A stretch of DNA of 64,000 bases from Novosphingobium sp. (GCA_017744735.1 JAGIAR010000005.1:176909-240908); one strand, 5' to 3'. Counted from the first letter of the stretch, positions 1 through 9,074 are shown. The notes: generated by a model from the sequence alone, not told the origin. Program-made: numbers and translations.

Positions 1-251
1 CGCAGCAGTTCGTCGAGCTTGGCCTGCATCGCCGAGGCATCGCGATTCTGCGAATTCTGGACCAGGAACACCATCAGGAAGGTGACGATGGTGGTGCCGG
101 TGTTGATCACCAGCTGCCACACGTCGGAAAACTGGAACATCGGGCCGGTCGCCGCCCACACCAGCACCGTGCCGAGGGCGAGGATGAAGGTGATCGGCTT
201 GCCCGACCAGGCGGCGATTCTTCCGGCGACTTTGGTGAAGAGCTTGTTCAT
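1..251 (-). CDS. Low-affinity iron permease family protein (partial)
   Basis: The reverse strand reads [19 protein letters not shown] from an ATG at 251 and stays open to the left edge, so only the first 83 codons are present. Two hydrophobic stretches follow: about residues 20-37, then a second with the motif [20 protein letters not shown]. The end, MQAKLDELL, begins the charged segment. This order (short basic start, two membrane spans, [20 protein letters not shown] motif) is characteristic of the small low-affinity iron permease family (PF04120). The family name comes from a plant and fungal annotation, and iron transport by the bacterial members is not well established. A GGGAA lies upstream of the ATG. 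Confidence 0.8.
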   Translation of the reverse strand, partial: MNKLFTKVAGRIAAWSGKPITFILALGTVLVWAATGPMFQFSDVWQLVINTGTTIVTFLMVFLVQNSQNRDASAMQAKLDELL

Positions 252-298
252 CGCGGTTCCCCTTTTCCGGGAAAAGCGCCGAAGCGCCGCCGCGTTCC

Positions 299-1150
299 CT
301 AGCGCGGCGGGATGAGCGTGTTTTCGATCGCCCCGATCCCGTCGATTTCGCATCGCACGACATCTCCGGCCTTGAGGAAGCTGGGGGGCTGCATGCCTGC
401 GCCAACCCCTTCCGGCGTGCCGGTCGCGATCAGGTCGCCCGGCTCGAGCGTGAACGCGGTCGAGAGATATTCGATCTGCGCGGCGACCGGGTGGATCATG
501 TTGGAAGTATTGCTCTCCTGCCGCTTTGCGCCGTTGACGAGGCAGCGCAGCGCAAGGTCTTGCGGATCGGGAATCTCGTCGGCGGTGACGATCCACGGAC
601 CGATCGGGCCGTGGGTGTCGAAGCTCTTGCCCATGGTAAAGGTCGGCGTGTGGCGCTGCCAGTCGCGCGCCGAGACGTCGTTCGCCACCAGATAGCCGAA
701 CACGTGGGACAGCGCGTCGGCGGCCGAGACGCCCTTGGCCTTGGCCCCGATCACCACGCCCAGCTCGACCTCGTAATCGACCATGTCCGACACGCCCGGG
801 TCGATCGGATCGAAGGGGCCCGAGATCGCGGTGGTCTGCTTGTTGAACCAGTACTGGTGCGGCGGCGGGCCGTCGTGGCCCATCTCGGCAACGTGCTTGC
901 GGTAATTCATCCCGATCGCGAGATATTTGCCCGGCCGCAGCGGCGCGAGCAGCTTCACATCGGCCAGCCGGTGATGCGGCGCGGTTCCGTCGGTGAGGTC
1001 GCGGATTTCCTGCAGCGCCGCCGCGCCGCCGGCGATGATCGCCAGCATGTCGGGGAATTCGCAGCCCGCGGCCGAGAGGCTGGTGACGCCCTCGTCTTCG
1101 ATCAGCCCCAGATCGACCTGCCCCGCAATCTCGAACCGCGCCAGTTTCAT
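299..1150 (-). CDS. Fumarylacetoacetate hydrolase family protein
   Basis: Cytosolic 283-residue enzyme of the FAH superfamily, metal-dependent hydrolases, isomerases or decarboxylases acting on oxo-acids from aromatic or sugar catabolism. The metal-binding acidic cluster [11 protein letters not shown] is present, followed by [26 protein letters not shown] and the C-terminal [15 protein letters not shown], all typical of the 280-residue subfamily that includes ureidoglycolate lyase-like and 2,4-diketo-3-deoxy-L-fuconate hydrolase-like proteins. I chose the ATG at 1150 (MKLARFEI), where the family normally starts, instead of the upstream in-frame Met at 1180. There is no pathway neighbour, so the substrate cannot be named. 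Confidence 0.9.
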   Translation of the reverse strand: MKLARFEIAGQVDLGLIEDEGVTSLSAAGCEFPDMLAIIAGGAAALQEIRDLTDGTAPHHRLADVKLLAPLRPGKYLAIGMNYRKHVAEMGHDGPPPHQYWFNKQTTAISGPFDPIDPGVSDMVDYEVELGVVIGAKAKGVSAADALSHVFGYLVANDVSARDWQRHTPTFTMGKSFDTHGPIGPWIVTADEIPDPQDLALRCLVNGAKRQESNTSNMIHPVAAQIEYLSTAFTLEPGDLIATGTPEGVGAGMQPPSFLKAGDVVRCEIDGIGAIENTLIPPR

Positions 1151-1261
1151 TCGCACACTCCCAAAGCCTTGAGCGCACACGCCTACTGGTTATTTCATTT
1201 TCCTACAAGAACCGTTTTGGTTATCAATCTGCGTGACTCGAACCAAATGGAGCTTTTTGCG
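1151..1261. promoter_or_regulatory. AT-rich divergent promoter region
   Basis: This gap between the FAH-family gene (left) and the holin gene (right) is clearly richer in A/T than its flanks, especially about 1186-1230. It contains two copies of GGTTAT (near 1188 and 1219). A GGAG at 1249-1252 sits 9 bases before the ATG at 1262 and serves as the holin ribosome-binding site. No confident -35/-10 pair can be assigned by eye. Confidence 0.4.
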
Positions 1262-1675
1262 ATGGCCATTCTCGACGCGCTGCTCGGCCCGATCACCTCG
1301 ATCATCGACAAGGTGATCCCCGATCCCGCCGCGCGCGACAAGGCGAAGCTTGAGCTGCTCCAGCTCCAAGGCACGCAGGAACTCCGGCAGATCAACGCGC
1401 AGCTTTCCGCGATCGTCGCCGAGGCCAATTCGAAAGACCCCTGGACCAGCCGCGCCCGCCCGAGCTTCCTCTATGTGATCTATGTGCTGCTGTTGTGGGC
1501 GATCCCGATGGGCATCCTCGCCGCCTTCCGCCCCGACACCGCGCGCGACATCGCCAGCGGCATGAACGCCTATCTCAACGGCCTGCCCGAACCGCTCTAC
1601 GCGCTCTTCGGCACCGGCTACCTCGGCTACACCGCCGCGCGGCAGTGGGGGAAGGTCAAGGGGGTGGAGGGTTGA
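1262..1675 (+). CDS. GTA-type 3TM holin family protein
   Basis: Small membrane protein of 137 residues. An amphipathic N-terminal half (MAILDALLGPITSIIDKVIP, then a charged helix to about residue 62) precedes one strong membrane span at about 68-89 and a second at 109-125. The motif KDPWTSRARPSFLYVIY before the first span, and the length, match the holin family of gene transfer agents (Pfam GTA_holin_3TM). In Rhodobacter this protein permeabilises the membrane so that endolysin can release GTA particles. No GTA capsid, portal, tail or endolysin gene lies in this window, so it is either an unlinked GTA lysis gene or a domesticated relative. The ATG at 1262 has GGAG nine bases upstream; an in-frame ATG at 1247 lacks one. 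Its stop lies 3 bases from that of msrB. Confidence 0.7.
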   Translation: MAILDALLGPITSIIDKVIPDPAARDKAKLELLQLQGTQELRQINAQLSAIVAEANSKDPWTSRARPSFLYVIYVLLLWAIPMGILAAFRPDTARDIASGMNAYLNGLPEPLYALFGTGYLGYTAARQWGKVKGVEG

Positions 1676-1678
1676 CGC

Positions 1679-2155
1679 TCAAAGCGCCGCCCCCTCCGGC
1701 GCCCCTCGCCCGAGCTTGTCCGGCAGCGGTTCGCCATTCGCGGTGAACGCCAGCGATACCGAGTTGATGCAATAGCGCTCGCCGGTCGGCGGCGGGCCGT
1801 CGGGGAACACGTGGCCCTGGTGCCCGCCGCAGCGCGCGCAGACGATCTCGGTGCGGACCATGCCGTAGCTGGTGTCGCGGATGTATTGCAGGTGTCCCTC
1901 GGCGAAGGGCTGGGTGAAGCTCGGCCAGCCGGTGCCGCTTTCGAACTTGGTGCCGCCGTTGAACAGCGGCAGGCCGCACAGGCGGCAGGTGTAGACCCCC
2001 GGGCGCTTCTCGGTGAGGAACACGCCGCAGAACGGCGCCTCGGTGCCGTGTTCGAGCAGGACGTGCGCCTCTTCCTCGGTGAGATCGGCCTCCAGCTTCG
2101 CCATTTCCGCCTCGGTCGGCGGGGTGAGGTCGAATGCGGTCGCGGTGTCGGTCAT
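1679..2155 (-). CDS. msrB: Peptide-methionine (R)-S-oxide reductase MsrB
   Basis: Repairs methionine-R-sulfoxide in oxidised proteins using thioredoxin. The 158-residue product has the full MsrB fold: two CxxC zinc pairs (CRLCG and CARCG), the [10 protein letters not shown] motif, GHVFPDGP, and the catalytic cysteine in RYCINS at about residue 129. There is no signal peptide, so it acts in the cytosol. The start is the ATG at 2155 ([11 protein letters not shown]); a longer upstream reading would run far into aroQ and accB. It converges with the holin gene and is divergent from aroQ. Confidence 0.95.
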   Translation of the reverse strand: MTDTATAFDLTPPTEAEMAKLEADLTEEEAHVLLEHGTEAPFCGVFLTEKRPGVYTCRLCGLPLFNGGTKFESGTGWPSFTQPFAEGHLQYIRDTSYGMVRTEIVCARCGGHQGHVFPDGPPPTGERYCINSVSLAFTANGEPLPDKLGRGAPEGAAL

Positions 2156-2248
2156 GGCGGTATCCTTCGAATGTGCTGCCATACTATATAGGCATCGATC
2201 GCGCCGCACCCCCTTTCGGCACAGTGCCCGCGACGCTAAAGCCCCGCC

Positions 2249-2683
2249 ATGACCCAGACCATCTACGTCCTCAACGGCCCGAACCTGAACCTCCTCGGCA
2301 CGCGCGAGCCCGAGATCTACGGTTACGACACGCTCGACGACATCGCCGGGATGATGGAAGACCACGCCCGCGGGCTGGGGCTGGAGGTCGATGTCCGCCA
2401 GTCGAACCACGAGGGCCATCTGATCGACTGGATGCACGAGGCGCAGGCCGAGGGCGCGAAGGCGATCATCATCAATCCGGGCGCCTATACCCACACCTCG
2501 ATCGCGCTGTTCGACGCGGCAAAATCGATCAAGGTGCCGGTAATCGAGGTCCACTTGTCCGACCCGCTCAAGCGCGAGGAATTCCGCCACATCTCCTATG
2601 TCGGCATGGCGGCGGTGAAGTCGATTACCGGACAGGGGCCCAAGGGGTATATCCTGGCGCTCGACCACGCGGCGACGCTCTAG
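2249..2683 (+). CDS. aroQ: 3-dehydroquinate dehydratase, type II
   Basis: Catalyses the third step of the shikimate pathway, trans-dehydration of 3-dehydroquinate to 3-dehydroshikimate. At 144 residues it has the usual type II length. [17 protein letters not shown] carries the catalytic Arg and Tyr, NPGAYTHTS the substrate-binding Asn and His, and [18 protein letters not shown] the catalytic His region. It is the first gene of the common aroQ-accB-accC order; accB begins 85 bases downstream on the same strand. Confidence 0.97.
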   Translation: MTQTIYVLNGPNLNLLGTREPEIYGYDTLDDIAGMMEDHARGLGLEVDVRQSNHEGHLIDWMHEAQAEGAKAIIINPGAYTHTSIALFDAAKSIKVPVIEVHLSDPLKREEFRHISYVGMAAVKSITGQGPKGYILALDHAATL

Positions 2684-2768
2684 GGCGGGCATTTTCCGCC
2701 CCGAAGGTCTTGCCAGTCTCCGATTCCCTGCCCATAGCGGCCCGCGAACTGGCACCCGCGAGGATAGA

Positions 2769-3263
2769 ATGGCCGAAACCAAGGGCGCATCCAGCCGTAC
2801 AGGCAAGATGAACGTCGATACCGCACTGGTCCGCGAATTGGCGGACATGCTGGCCGATACCGGCCTGACCGAAATCGAGGTGGAAGACGGCGATCGCAAG
2901 ATCCGCGTCTCGCGCGGCGTTGCCGCCGCTGCCGTCGCCGCCGCGCCGGTGGCGGTCGCAGCGGCGCCTGCGGCCGCGGCTCCTGTCGCCGCAACTCCGG
3001 CGGTCGAAGCCGCGCCCGCCGCCGATCTCGGCAATGCGGTGAAATCGCCGATGGTCGGCACCGCCTATCTCTCGGCCGAGCCCGGCTCGCCCGCTTTCAT
3101 CAAGGTCGGCGACACCGTGAAAGCCGGCGACACGCTGCTGATCGTCGAGGCGATGAAGGTGATGAACCCGATCACCGCCAGCGCCGCCGGCACGGTCAAG
3201 GCGATCCTGGTCGAAAACGCGCAGCCGGTCGAATACGACCAGCCGCTGGTCGTGGTCGGCTAA
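2769..3263 (+). CDS. accB: Biotin carboxyl carrier protein of acetyl-CoA carboxylase
   Basis: Carries the CO2-bearing biotin between biotin carboxylase and carboxyltransferase in the first step of fatty acid synthesis. The 164-residue chain has a helical N-terminal domain (to about 60), an Ala/Pro/Val-rich flexible linker (about 60-92) and a C-terminal biotinyl domain. The biotinylation motif EAMKVMN places the modified lysine at about residue 130. The start MAETKGASS is preceded by a GAGGATAG purine tract. accC starts 15 bases after the stop, so the two are cotranscribed. Confidence 0.96.
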   Translation: MAETKGASSRTGKMNVDTALVRELADMLADTGLTEIEVEDGDRKIRVSRGVAAAAVAAAPVAVAAAPAAAAPVAATPAVEAAPAADLGNAVKSPMVGTAYLSAEPGSPAFIKVGDTVKAGDTLLIVEAMKVMNPITASAAGTVKAILVENAQPVEYDQPLVVVG

Positions 3264-3278
3264 AGGAACCGCCCGGCC

Positions 3279-4628
3279 ATGCCGATCACCCGGATTCTGA
3301 TCGCCAACCGCGGCGAGATCGCGCTGCGCATCCACCGCGCCGCGCACGAGATGGGCATCGAGACCGTGGCGGTGCATTCCACCGCCGACTCCGATGCGAT
3401 GCACGTCCGCCTGGCAGACCATGCGATCTGCATCGGCCCGCCGCCGGCGAAGGACAGCTATCTCAACATCGCCGCGATCATCTCGGCCGCCGAAATCTCG
3501 GGCGCCGACGCAATCCATCCGGGCTACGGCTTCCTCAGCGAGAATGCCAAGTTCGCCGAGATCGTCGAGGCGCACGGGATCACCTGGATCGGGCCCAAGC
3601 CCGAGCATATCCGCGCGATGGGCGACAAGGTCGAGGCGAAGCGCACCGCCGGCGCGCTCGGCCTGCCGCTGGTGCCGGGCTCCGACGGCGCGATCCGCGA
3701 TCCCAAGGAAGCCGCCAAGATCGCCGAAAAGATCGGCTATCCGGTGATCATCAAGGCCGCTTCGGGCGGCGGCGGCAAGGGCATGAAAGTGTGCGCCTCG
3801 CCCGACCAGCTCGAAACCCTGATGGCGCAGGCCGGAACCGAGGCGAAGGCCAATTTCGGCGACGACACGGTCTATCTAGAGAAATATCTCGGCGATCCGC
3901 GCCACATCGAATTCCAGGTGTTCGGCGACGGCAACGGCAATGCGATCCATCTGGGCGAGCGCGATTGCTCGCTCCAGCGCCGCCACCAGAAGATCCTTGA
4001 AGAGGCGCCCTCGCCGGTGCTCACCCCCGAAGAGCGCGACCGCATGGGCGGGATCGTCGCCAAGGCGATGGCCGACATGGGCTATCGCGGCGCGGGCACG
4101 ATCGAGTTCCTGTGGGAGAACGGCGAGTTCTACTTCATCGAGATGAACACCCGCCTGCAGGTGGAGCATCCGGTGACCGAGGCGATCACCGGGGTCGATC
4201 TGGTGCGCGAGCAGATCCGTATCGCCGACGGCAAGCCGCTCTCGGTCCAGCAGCACGAGCTCGAATTCAAGGGCCACGCGATCGAATGCCGCATCAACGC
4301 GGAAGACCCGTGGACCTTCGCCCCCTCGCCCGGCAGGATCACCGCCTATCACGCGGCAGGCGGGATGAACGTGCGCGTCGATAGCGGGCTCTATGCCGGC
4401 TATTCGATCCCGCCGTTCTACGATTCGATGATCGCCAAGCTGATCGTCTCGGGCCGCACCCGCGAAGGCTGCATCATGCGGCTGAAGCGCGCGCTGGAGG
4501 AAATGGTGATCGACGGGATCAAGACCACGATCCCGCTGCACAAGACCCTGCTCGACCAGCCCGACATCCTCAACGGCGACTATTCGATCAAGTGGCTCGA
4601 GGAATGGCTGGACAAGCGCGAGGATTGA
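3279..4628 (+). CDS. accC: Acetyl-CoA carboxylase biotin carboxylase subunit
   Basis: ATP-dependent carboxylation of the biotin on AccB. The 449 residues cover all three domains: the N-terminal [17 protein letters not shown], the central ATP-grasp with glycine-rich loop [13 protein letters not shown], the catalytic [18 protein letters not shown], and the C-terminal biotin carboxylase domain with [13 protein letters not shown]. Length and motifs are those of the stand-alone bacterial enzyme. It is the last gene of the aroQ-accB-accC operon; its stop codon lies in the loop of a short perfect hairpin. Confidence 0.97.
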   Translation: MPITRILIANRGEIALRIHRAAHEMGIETVAVHSTADSDAMHVRLADHAICIGPPPAKDSYLNIAAIISAAEISGADAIHPGYGFLSENAKFAEIVEAHGITWIGPKPEHIRAMGDKVEAKRTAGALGLPLVPGSDGAIRDPKEAAKIAEKIGYPVIIKAASGGGGKGMKVCASPDQLETLMAQAGTEAKANFGDDTVYLEKYLGDPRHIEFQVFGDGNGNAIHLGERDCSLQRRHQKILEEAPSPVLTPEERDRMGGIVAKAMADMGYRGAGTIEFLWENGEFYFIEMNTRLQVEHPVTEAITGVDLVREQIRIADGKPLSVQQHELEFKGHAIECRINAEDPWTFAPSPGRITAYHAAGGMNVRVDSGLYAGYSIPPFYDSMIAKLIVSGRTREGCIMRLKRALEEMVIDGIKTTIPLHKTLLDQPDILNGDYSIKWLEEWLDKRED

Positions 4629-4638
4629 TATCCTCGCG
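4617..4638 (+). terminator. Hairpin spanning the accC stop codon
   Basis: CGCGAGGAT at 4617-4625 and ATCCTCGCG at 4630-4638 form a perfect 9-bp stem with a TGAT loop that contains the accC stop codon TGA. No U-run follows, so it may be a weak or bidirectional terminator between the convergent accC and Lrp-family genes, or a 3-prime-end stabiliser. Confidence 0.5.
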
Positions 4639-4643
4639 AAGGC

Positions 4644-5108
4644 CTACTCCAGCGGAACCCCCGGCTCGTGCTTGGCGGTGCGGATCGTCAGCGAGGTCTT
4701 GACGCTCGCCACATTGGGTGCGGGCGTCAGCTTGCTGGTCAGGAACTCCTGGAAGCTCTGCAGGTCCCGGCTGACGATCTTGAGAATGAAGTCGATCTCG
4801 CCGTTGAGCATGTGGCATTCGCGCACTTCGGGCAGCGCCCGCATGTGATTCTCGAACGCGCGCAGGTCTTCCTCGGCCTGGCTCTTGAGGCTGACCATCG
4901 CAAAGACCATGATCGCGAAGCCGAGCTTCGAGGCGTCGAGATCGGCGTGATAGCCGCGGATGACGCCATCTTCCTCCAGCGCACGCACCCGGCGCAGGCA
5001 CGGCGGCGCGGTAAGGCCGACGCGCTGCGCCAGCTCCACATTGGTGATCCGGCCCTCTGCCTGTAACTCGGCCAGCAGGCGCCGGTCGATCGCATCGAGA
5101 TTAGCCAT
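4644..5108 (-). CDS. Lrp/AsnC family transcriptional regulator
   Basis: A 154-residue feast/famine regulator. The N-terminal winged helix-turn-helix is DAIDRRLLAELQAEGRITNVELAQRVGL with the recognition segment PPCLRRVRALEEDGVI. The C-terminal RAM ligand-binding and oligomerisation domain contains LPEVRECHMLNGEIDFILKI, the usual small-molecule pocket. It would control amino-acid-related genes as an octamer or dimer; the targets are not visible. It is divergent from the histidine kinase gene and converges on accC. The ATG at 5108 is the conserved family start. Confidence 0.94.
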   Translation of the reverse strand: MANLDAIDRRLLAELQAEGRITNVELAQRVGLTAPPCLRRVRALEEDGVIRGYHADLDASKLGFAIMVFAMVSLKSQAEEDLRAFENHMRALPEVRECHMLNGEIDFILKIVSRDLQSFQEFLTSKLTPAPNVASVKTSLTIRTAKHEPGVPLE

Positions 5109-5340
5109 AGTTCGGAAAACCCCTTCGCCGCCGCGAAGCAATCGCCTGCACGGCGCAACGATTACCACGTTCGCCCAGCGTTTAAAGTTATAACATTGCG
5201 GCCATCCACAAATAATGCACGCAATGTCCCGCTTTGCAACGCGGCACGCGGCCACGTTCCCCCGCCGCGCAAAGGTGGTAGGACGAAGCAGCGGGACTGC
5301 GGCTGTCGCAGCGCCCCGGCTCTCGCCCGTCGGAGATTGG

Positions 5341-7137
5341 ATGCAGATCGACGATCGCCTCGCCACCGTTCTGCGCATGCAGGCCGCGAGCGAGCGCGCG
5401 GCGCAGACGCAGTTCCGGCAGTTGCTCGATCTCGCGGGAAGCACCAACGAGAGCGACGATTTCATGCTCGACGCGGCCTACGAACGGCTCAGCGCCCTAT
5501 CCGCCGCCTTACCACCCGAAACCCGCGCGGCGATCGTGCGCGAACCGGGCGTGCGGCTGCGCAATCCGGGCTTCGTCGCCTATCTCACCTCGCAGGAACT
5601 GCCGGTAGCGGCAGCGGCTGCGATCTCCGCCCGGCTGAGCGAAAGCCAGTGGGAAGCGCTGGTGCCTGCCTTGCCGGTGGAAGTGCGCGCGCTGCTCGGG
5701 CTGCGCCGCGACCTGCCCGCGGGCACGCGGGCGCTACTCGCACGGCTCGGAGTGGCCGGACTCGGCCTGCCGCCCGGAGCGCAGGCCCAAGGCGCAATTC
5801 CCGCCGAGGCGCGGCCCGCGGCGCCCCCCGCAGCCGAGCCAGTCGTGCCGCCGCCGGTCCAGCCCGCCGCCGCTCCGGTTTCCGCCCCGCTGCCGGCCGC
5901 GAACGAGAACGTGCTCGACCTCGATCCCGCGCTCGCGCTCGCCGCCGGGAACGGGAACAACGGAATCGGCGAGATCGTCCGCCGGATCGAGGCCTTCCGC
6001 CGGACCCGCGAGCAGGCCCGCCCGGCGCCCACCCACGACGCCCCCCACCTGCCGCTCGACCTGCCCGCGACCGAGCACGCGAGCGCGCCCGCGGTGTTCG
6101 ATTTCACCACAGACGCCGAAGGGCGGATCAACTGGGCCGAGGCGCCGCTGGCACCGATGACGGTCGGGATCGCCCTCGCCGATCCACAGCCCGATGCGCC
6201 CGCCCACAGCGACGCCGCGACCGTCGTCGCGATGCGGCGGCGCCAGCCCGTCCGCCGGGGGCGGGTGGAGTTGGAGGGCGCCCCCGCGATCGCCGGCGAA
6301 TGGCGGATCGACGCGGCGCCGGTGTTCACCGCGCCCGGTGGCCGATTTGCGGGCTATCGCGGGCGGCTGCGCCGTCCAGCTGCCGCCGAACCCGTGTCCG
6401 CCGCATCCGACAGCTCGGCCGACCGCATGCGTCAGGTGATCCACGAATTGCGCACCCCGGTGAACGCGATCCAGGGTTTCGCCGAGATCATCCAGCAGCA
6501 ATTGTTCGGCCCCACCCCGAACGAATACCGCGCACTCGCGGCGGCGATCGCCGGCGATGCCGCGCGGATGCTGGCCGGGTTCGAGGAGCTCGACCGGCTG
6601 GTGAAGCTCGAAACCGGCGCGCTGGAGCTCGATCGCGGCAGCACCGACCTCGCCGCGATCGTCGCCGGCACCGCGCGCCAGCTCGACGCGGTACTGCGCC
6701 CGCGCAGCGCCGGGATGCGGCTGGTCGCGGGCCTGCAGGATTGTCCGGTCGCACTGACCCGTCCGGATGCTGAAGCGCTGGTCTGGCGCATCCTCGCGAC
6801 GCTGGCCGGCTCCGCGAGCCCGGGCGAAGCAATGCAGATCGCGGTTTCGGCCGACAAGGGGCATGCCGCGATCGAGATCGACCTGCCGATCTCGCTGGCC
6901 GACCGGGCCGATATCTTCGAAGGCATCGTTTCGGGCGCGCCGCAGGCCGTCAGCGCCGGAATGTTCGGCGCCGGTTTCGCGCTGCGGCTGGCCCGTGCCG
7001 AGGCGCACGCGGCCGGCGGCGAACTGGCTCGCGCCGACGATCTGCTGCTGCTCAGCCTGCCACTTTCGGGACAGATCGCCGGCGGAAAGGCCGACTCCGG
7101 TATGGACACAAGGGGTCAGATGCCCGACACGGCCTGA
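5341..7137 (+). CDS. Histidine kinase-like protein with degenerate ATPase domain
   Basis: A soluble 598-residue protein. The N-terminal 130 residues are helical (MQIDDRLATVLRMQAASERA onward) and resemble a repeat or DUF2336-like sensor region. A long Ala/Pro linker follows, then an EFDF/PAS-like patch (VFDFTTDAEGRINWAEAP), then a DHp helix with H-box VIHELRTPVNAIQGFAEII (His at about 368). The C-terminal domain lacks a recognisable N-box asparagine and the DxGxG motif and keeps only GAGFALRLARAEAHAAGGEL, a G2-like segment, so ATP binding is doubtful. It may act as a phosphotransfer or scaffold protein. I prefer the ATG at 5341, with GGAG 5 bases upstream, to an in-frame ATG at 5215 that lacks a ribosome-binding site. 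Confidence 0.75.
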   Translation: MQIDDRLATVLRMQAASERAAQTQFRQLLDLAGSTNESDDFMLDAAYERLSALSAALPPETRAAIVREPGVRLRNPGFVAYLTSQELPVAAAAAISARLSESQWEALVPALPVEVRALLGLRRDLPAGTRALLARLGVAGLGLPPGAQAQGAIPAEARPAAPPAAEPVVPPPVQPAAAPVSAPLPAANENVLDLDPALALAAGNGNNGIGEIVRRIEAFRRTREQARPAPTHDAPHLPLDLPATEHASAPAVFDFTTDAEGRINWAEAPLAPMTVGIALADPQPDAPAHSDAATVVAMRRRQPVRRGRVELEGAPAIAGEWRIDAAPVFTAPGGRFAGYRGRLRRPAAAEPVSAASDSSADRMRQVIHELRTPVNAIQGFAEIIQQQLFGPTPNEYRALAAAIAGDAARMLAGFEELDRLVKLETGALELDRGSTDLAAIVAGTARQLDAVLRPRSAGMRLVAGLQDCPVALTRPDAEALVWRILATLAGSASPGEAMQIAVSADKGHAAIEIDLPISLADRADIFEGIVSGAPQAVSAGMFGAGFALRLARAEAHAAGGELARADDLLLLSLPLSGQIAGGKADSGMDTRGQMPDTA

Positions 7138-7166
7138 CACTTAACGAAAGAGAGCACTGCCGTAAC

Positions 7167-8162
7167 ATGCGGCCGATCACCGAAATCCCTTCCGTGACCG
7201 ACCGGGCGGAGTTCCATGAGGGCTTCGGACAGCGCTTTATCCTGACGGTCGATACCGAGGAGGAATTCGACTGGAGCCGGCCGATCCGGCGCGAAGGCTA
7301 TGGGCTGGAGCATATCCCCCGCCTCGCCAAGTTCCAGCAGTTCTGCGAGCACGAGGGCGTGGCGCCGATCTATCTGGTCGATTATCCGGTCGCGACTTCG
7401 GCGCTGGCGGCCGAAATCCTGCGCGAACCGGTGGCACAGGGCCGCGCGGAAGTGGGCATTCAGCTCCATCCCTGGGTAAATCCGCCGTTCGACGAGGACG
7501 TGAACGAGCACAACAGCTTCGCGGGCAATCTTCCGCCGGAACTCGAGCGCGCCAAGTTTTCCCGCCTGCGCGAGACGATCGAGGCCAATTTCCAGACCAT
7601 TCCCAGGGTCTACCGCGCCGGGCGCTACGGCACCGGCCGCGGCACCGCGGAAATGCTTCGCGACGGGGGCATCGCGATGGACAGCTCCGTCCGGGCCAAG
7701 TTCGACTATAGCGCCGAAGGCGGGGTCGACTACCGCGGCCATCCGCTGGAGCCCTATTGGCTCGATCCCGAACATACCGTGCTGGAGCTGCCGCTGACCA
7801 CGGTGTTCTGGGGCGTGCTGCGCAGGCAGGGCGAAAGGCTCTATCCGCTGATGTGGCGCCTGCCGGCGATGCGCGGCGTGCTCGCGCGGCTGGGGCTGCT
7901 CGAACGCATCCCGCTGACCCCCGAGGGCGTTTCGTTCGACGAGGCGATCCGCGGGATCGACATGGCACTCGACGACGGAGTGCCGCTGCTCAACTTCTCG
8001 TTCCACAGCCCCTCGCTGCGGCCCGGCCACACGCCCTATGTCCGCGACGATGCCGACCTCGAACATCTCTACGACTGGTGGCGCCGGATCTTCGCCTACC
8101 TCGGCCGCCGGGAGGTCAAGCCCTGCTCGCTCAAGGACGTGATGGCCGGGGTCAAGGTCTGA
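7167..8162 (+). CDS. Polysaccharide deacetylase family protein (WalW-like)
   Basis: A 331-residue protein of the carbohydrate esterase 4/NodB fold. The first metal-ligand motif is LTVDTEEEFDW, a second is GIQLHPWVNPPF with a conserved His, and YRAGRYG matches the third family motif. The late NFSFHSPSL supplies a further histidine. No signal peptide or membrane span is seen, so it may deacetylate polysaccharide precursors inside the cell. With the pyruvyl transferase and flippase that follow it suggests a surface-glycan group. The ATG at 7167 follows the kinase gene by 29 bases. Confidence 0.85.
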   Translation: MRPITEIPSVTDRAEFHEGFGQRFILTVDTEEEFDWSRPIRREGYGLEHIPRLAKFQQFCEHEGVAPIYLVDYPVATSALAAEILREPVAQGRAEVGIQLHPWVNPPFDEDVNEHNSFAGNLPPELERAKFSRLRETIEANFQTIPRVYRAGRYGTGRGTAEMLRDGGIAMDSSVRAKFDYSAEGGVDYRGHPLEPYWLDPEHTVLELPLTTVFWGVLRRQGERLYPLMWRLPAMRGVLARLGLLERIPLTPEGVSFDEAIRGIDMALDDGVPLLNFSFHSPSLRPGHTPYVRDDADLEHLYDWWRRIFAYLGRREVKPCSLKDVMAGVKV

Positions 8163-8167
8163 CCCCG
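8147..8167 (+). terminator. Hairpin spanning the deacetylase stop codon
   Basis: CGGGGTCA at 8147-8154 pairs perfectly with TGACCCCG at 8160-8167 (8 bp, 5-nt loop AGGTC). The second arm begins with the stop codon TGA of the deacetylase gene. It lies between convergent genes; no U-run is present. Confidence 0.45.
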
Positions 8168-8198
8168 TATCGGCGCCACCGGACGCCCACATGTGCAG

Positions 8199-9074
8199 TT
8201 ACTTGATAACCCGGCCCTTGGGCGCGTTGATGCGGCAGGCGGCGCGTTCCCGCGCGATCCTCGCCGGATCGGCGCCGTATTCGATCAACGGGAACGCCTC
8301 GAGCTTTTCTTCCACCAGATCGAGCGTAGCCTTGAAGTCGGGTCCCCGGTCGAGATCGTTGCGGGTGACTTCCTGCCAGTCGCGCGCATTCTTTTCGCGG
8401 GTGTAGAACATCACCAGCACATCGCGTTCGCGCGTGGTCGCGAAGCCGTGGTAGGAATAGAAATGCGGCGCGAAGATGCACACCGAGTTCGCGCGGAAAC
8501 GCGCGCCGTAGACCGGCTCTAGCTCGCGGTTGTAGAGGATGGTCGCATTGGCCTTCTCGTCCTGTTCGTCCATCCCGATCTCGGGGAAATAGAACACGAA
8601 CGAGAGAAACTTCTGTGGGATGTCGACGTGGATGTTCTGGAACCGGCCCTCTTCGCAGAAGACAAATTCGAATTCCTTTTCGTGAATCCGTACACTGTCG
8701 CAGAAGGCATCGTTCGGAGCGATGTAAAATTTCTCGAGCACCGCTTTGCGGACGTCGAAATCGTCCCATAGCGCGCGGAACTGGCGCACCGCCTGCGTGT
8801 GGTCGTCGGCCAGCGGATAGCGGCGGTTCTGGAACGCCGCATTGTCCTGGTTGCGGGCGATCATCTGGCCCGAGACCTTGAGCGCCTGCTTGTAATCGAA
8901 CATCGCGGTATAGAAATCTTCGGGAAACAGGCTCTCTATGTAGAGATGATAAAAGGGATTTTCCCCCACCGCGGTGTCCGCGATTCGCTTCAGGACATGG
9001 GCCTTGATCGCCGGGTAATCCTCCCCGAGCGAAGGCGAGGTCCGGCCGAAAACCCGATTGAGCAGCGCGTTCAT
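8199..9074 (-). CDS. 2OG-Fe(II) oxygenase-like protein
   Basis: A 291-residue protein with no obvious signal or membrane segment. I do not recognise a named family, but the C-terminal half has the layout of a 2-oxoglutarate/Fe(II) dioxygenase: NIHVDIPQ (His149-x-Asp151) at the start of a jellyroll strand, FYFPEIG, then FAPHFYSYHGF (His209 as distal ligand) and TTRERDVLVMFYT with candidate 2OG-binding arginines (215 and 217). It is flanked by polysaccharide genes, so glycan or glycopeptide hydroxylation is possible, but this is inference. The start MNALLNRVFGR is the only sensible one. Confidence 0.6.
   Translation of the reverse strand: MNALLNRVFGRTSPSLGEDYPAIKAHVLKRIADTAVGENPFYHLYIESLFPEDFYTAMFDYKQALKVSGQMIARNQDNAAFQNRRYPLADDHTQAVRQFRALWDDFDVRKAVLEKFYIAPNDAFCDSVRIHEKEFEFVFCEEGRFQNIHVDIPQKFLSFVFYFPEIGMDEQDEKANATILYNRELEPVYGARFRANSVCIFAPHFYSYHGFATTRERDVLVMFYTREKNARDWQEVTRNDLDRGPDFKATLDLVEEKLEAFPLIEYGADPARIARERAACRINAPKGRVIK

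Noticed and set aside
491..1675. Long 394-residue reading crossing the FAH-family gene
   Set aside because: Its first 250 residues are antisense to the conserved FAH gene; only the part from 1262 has family-like sequence.
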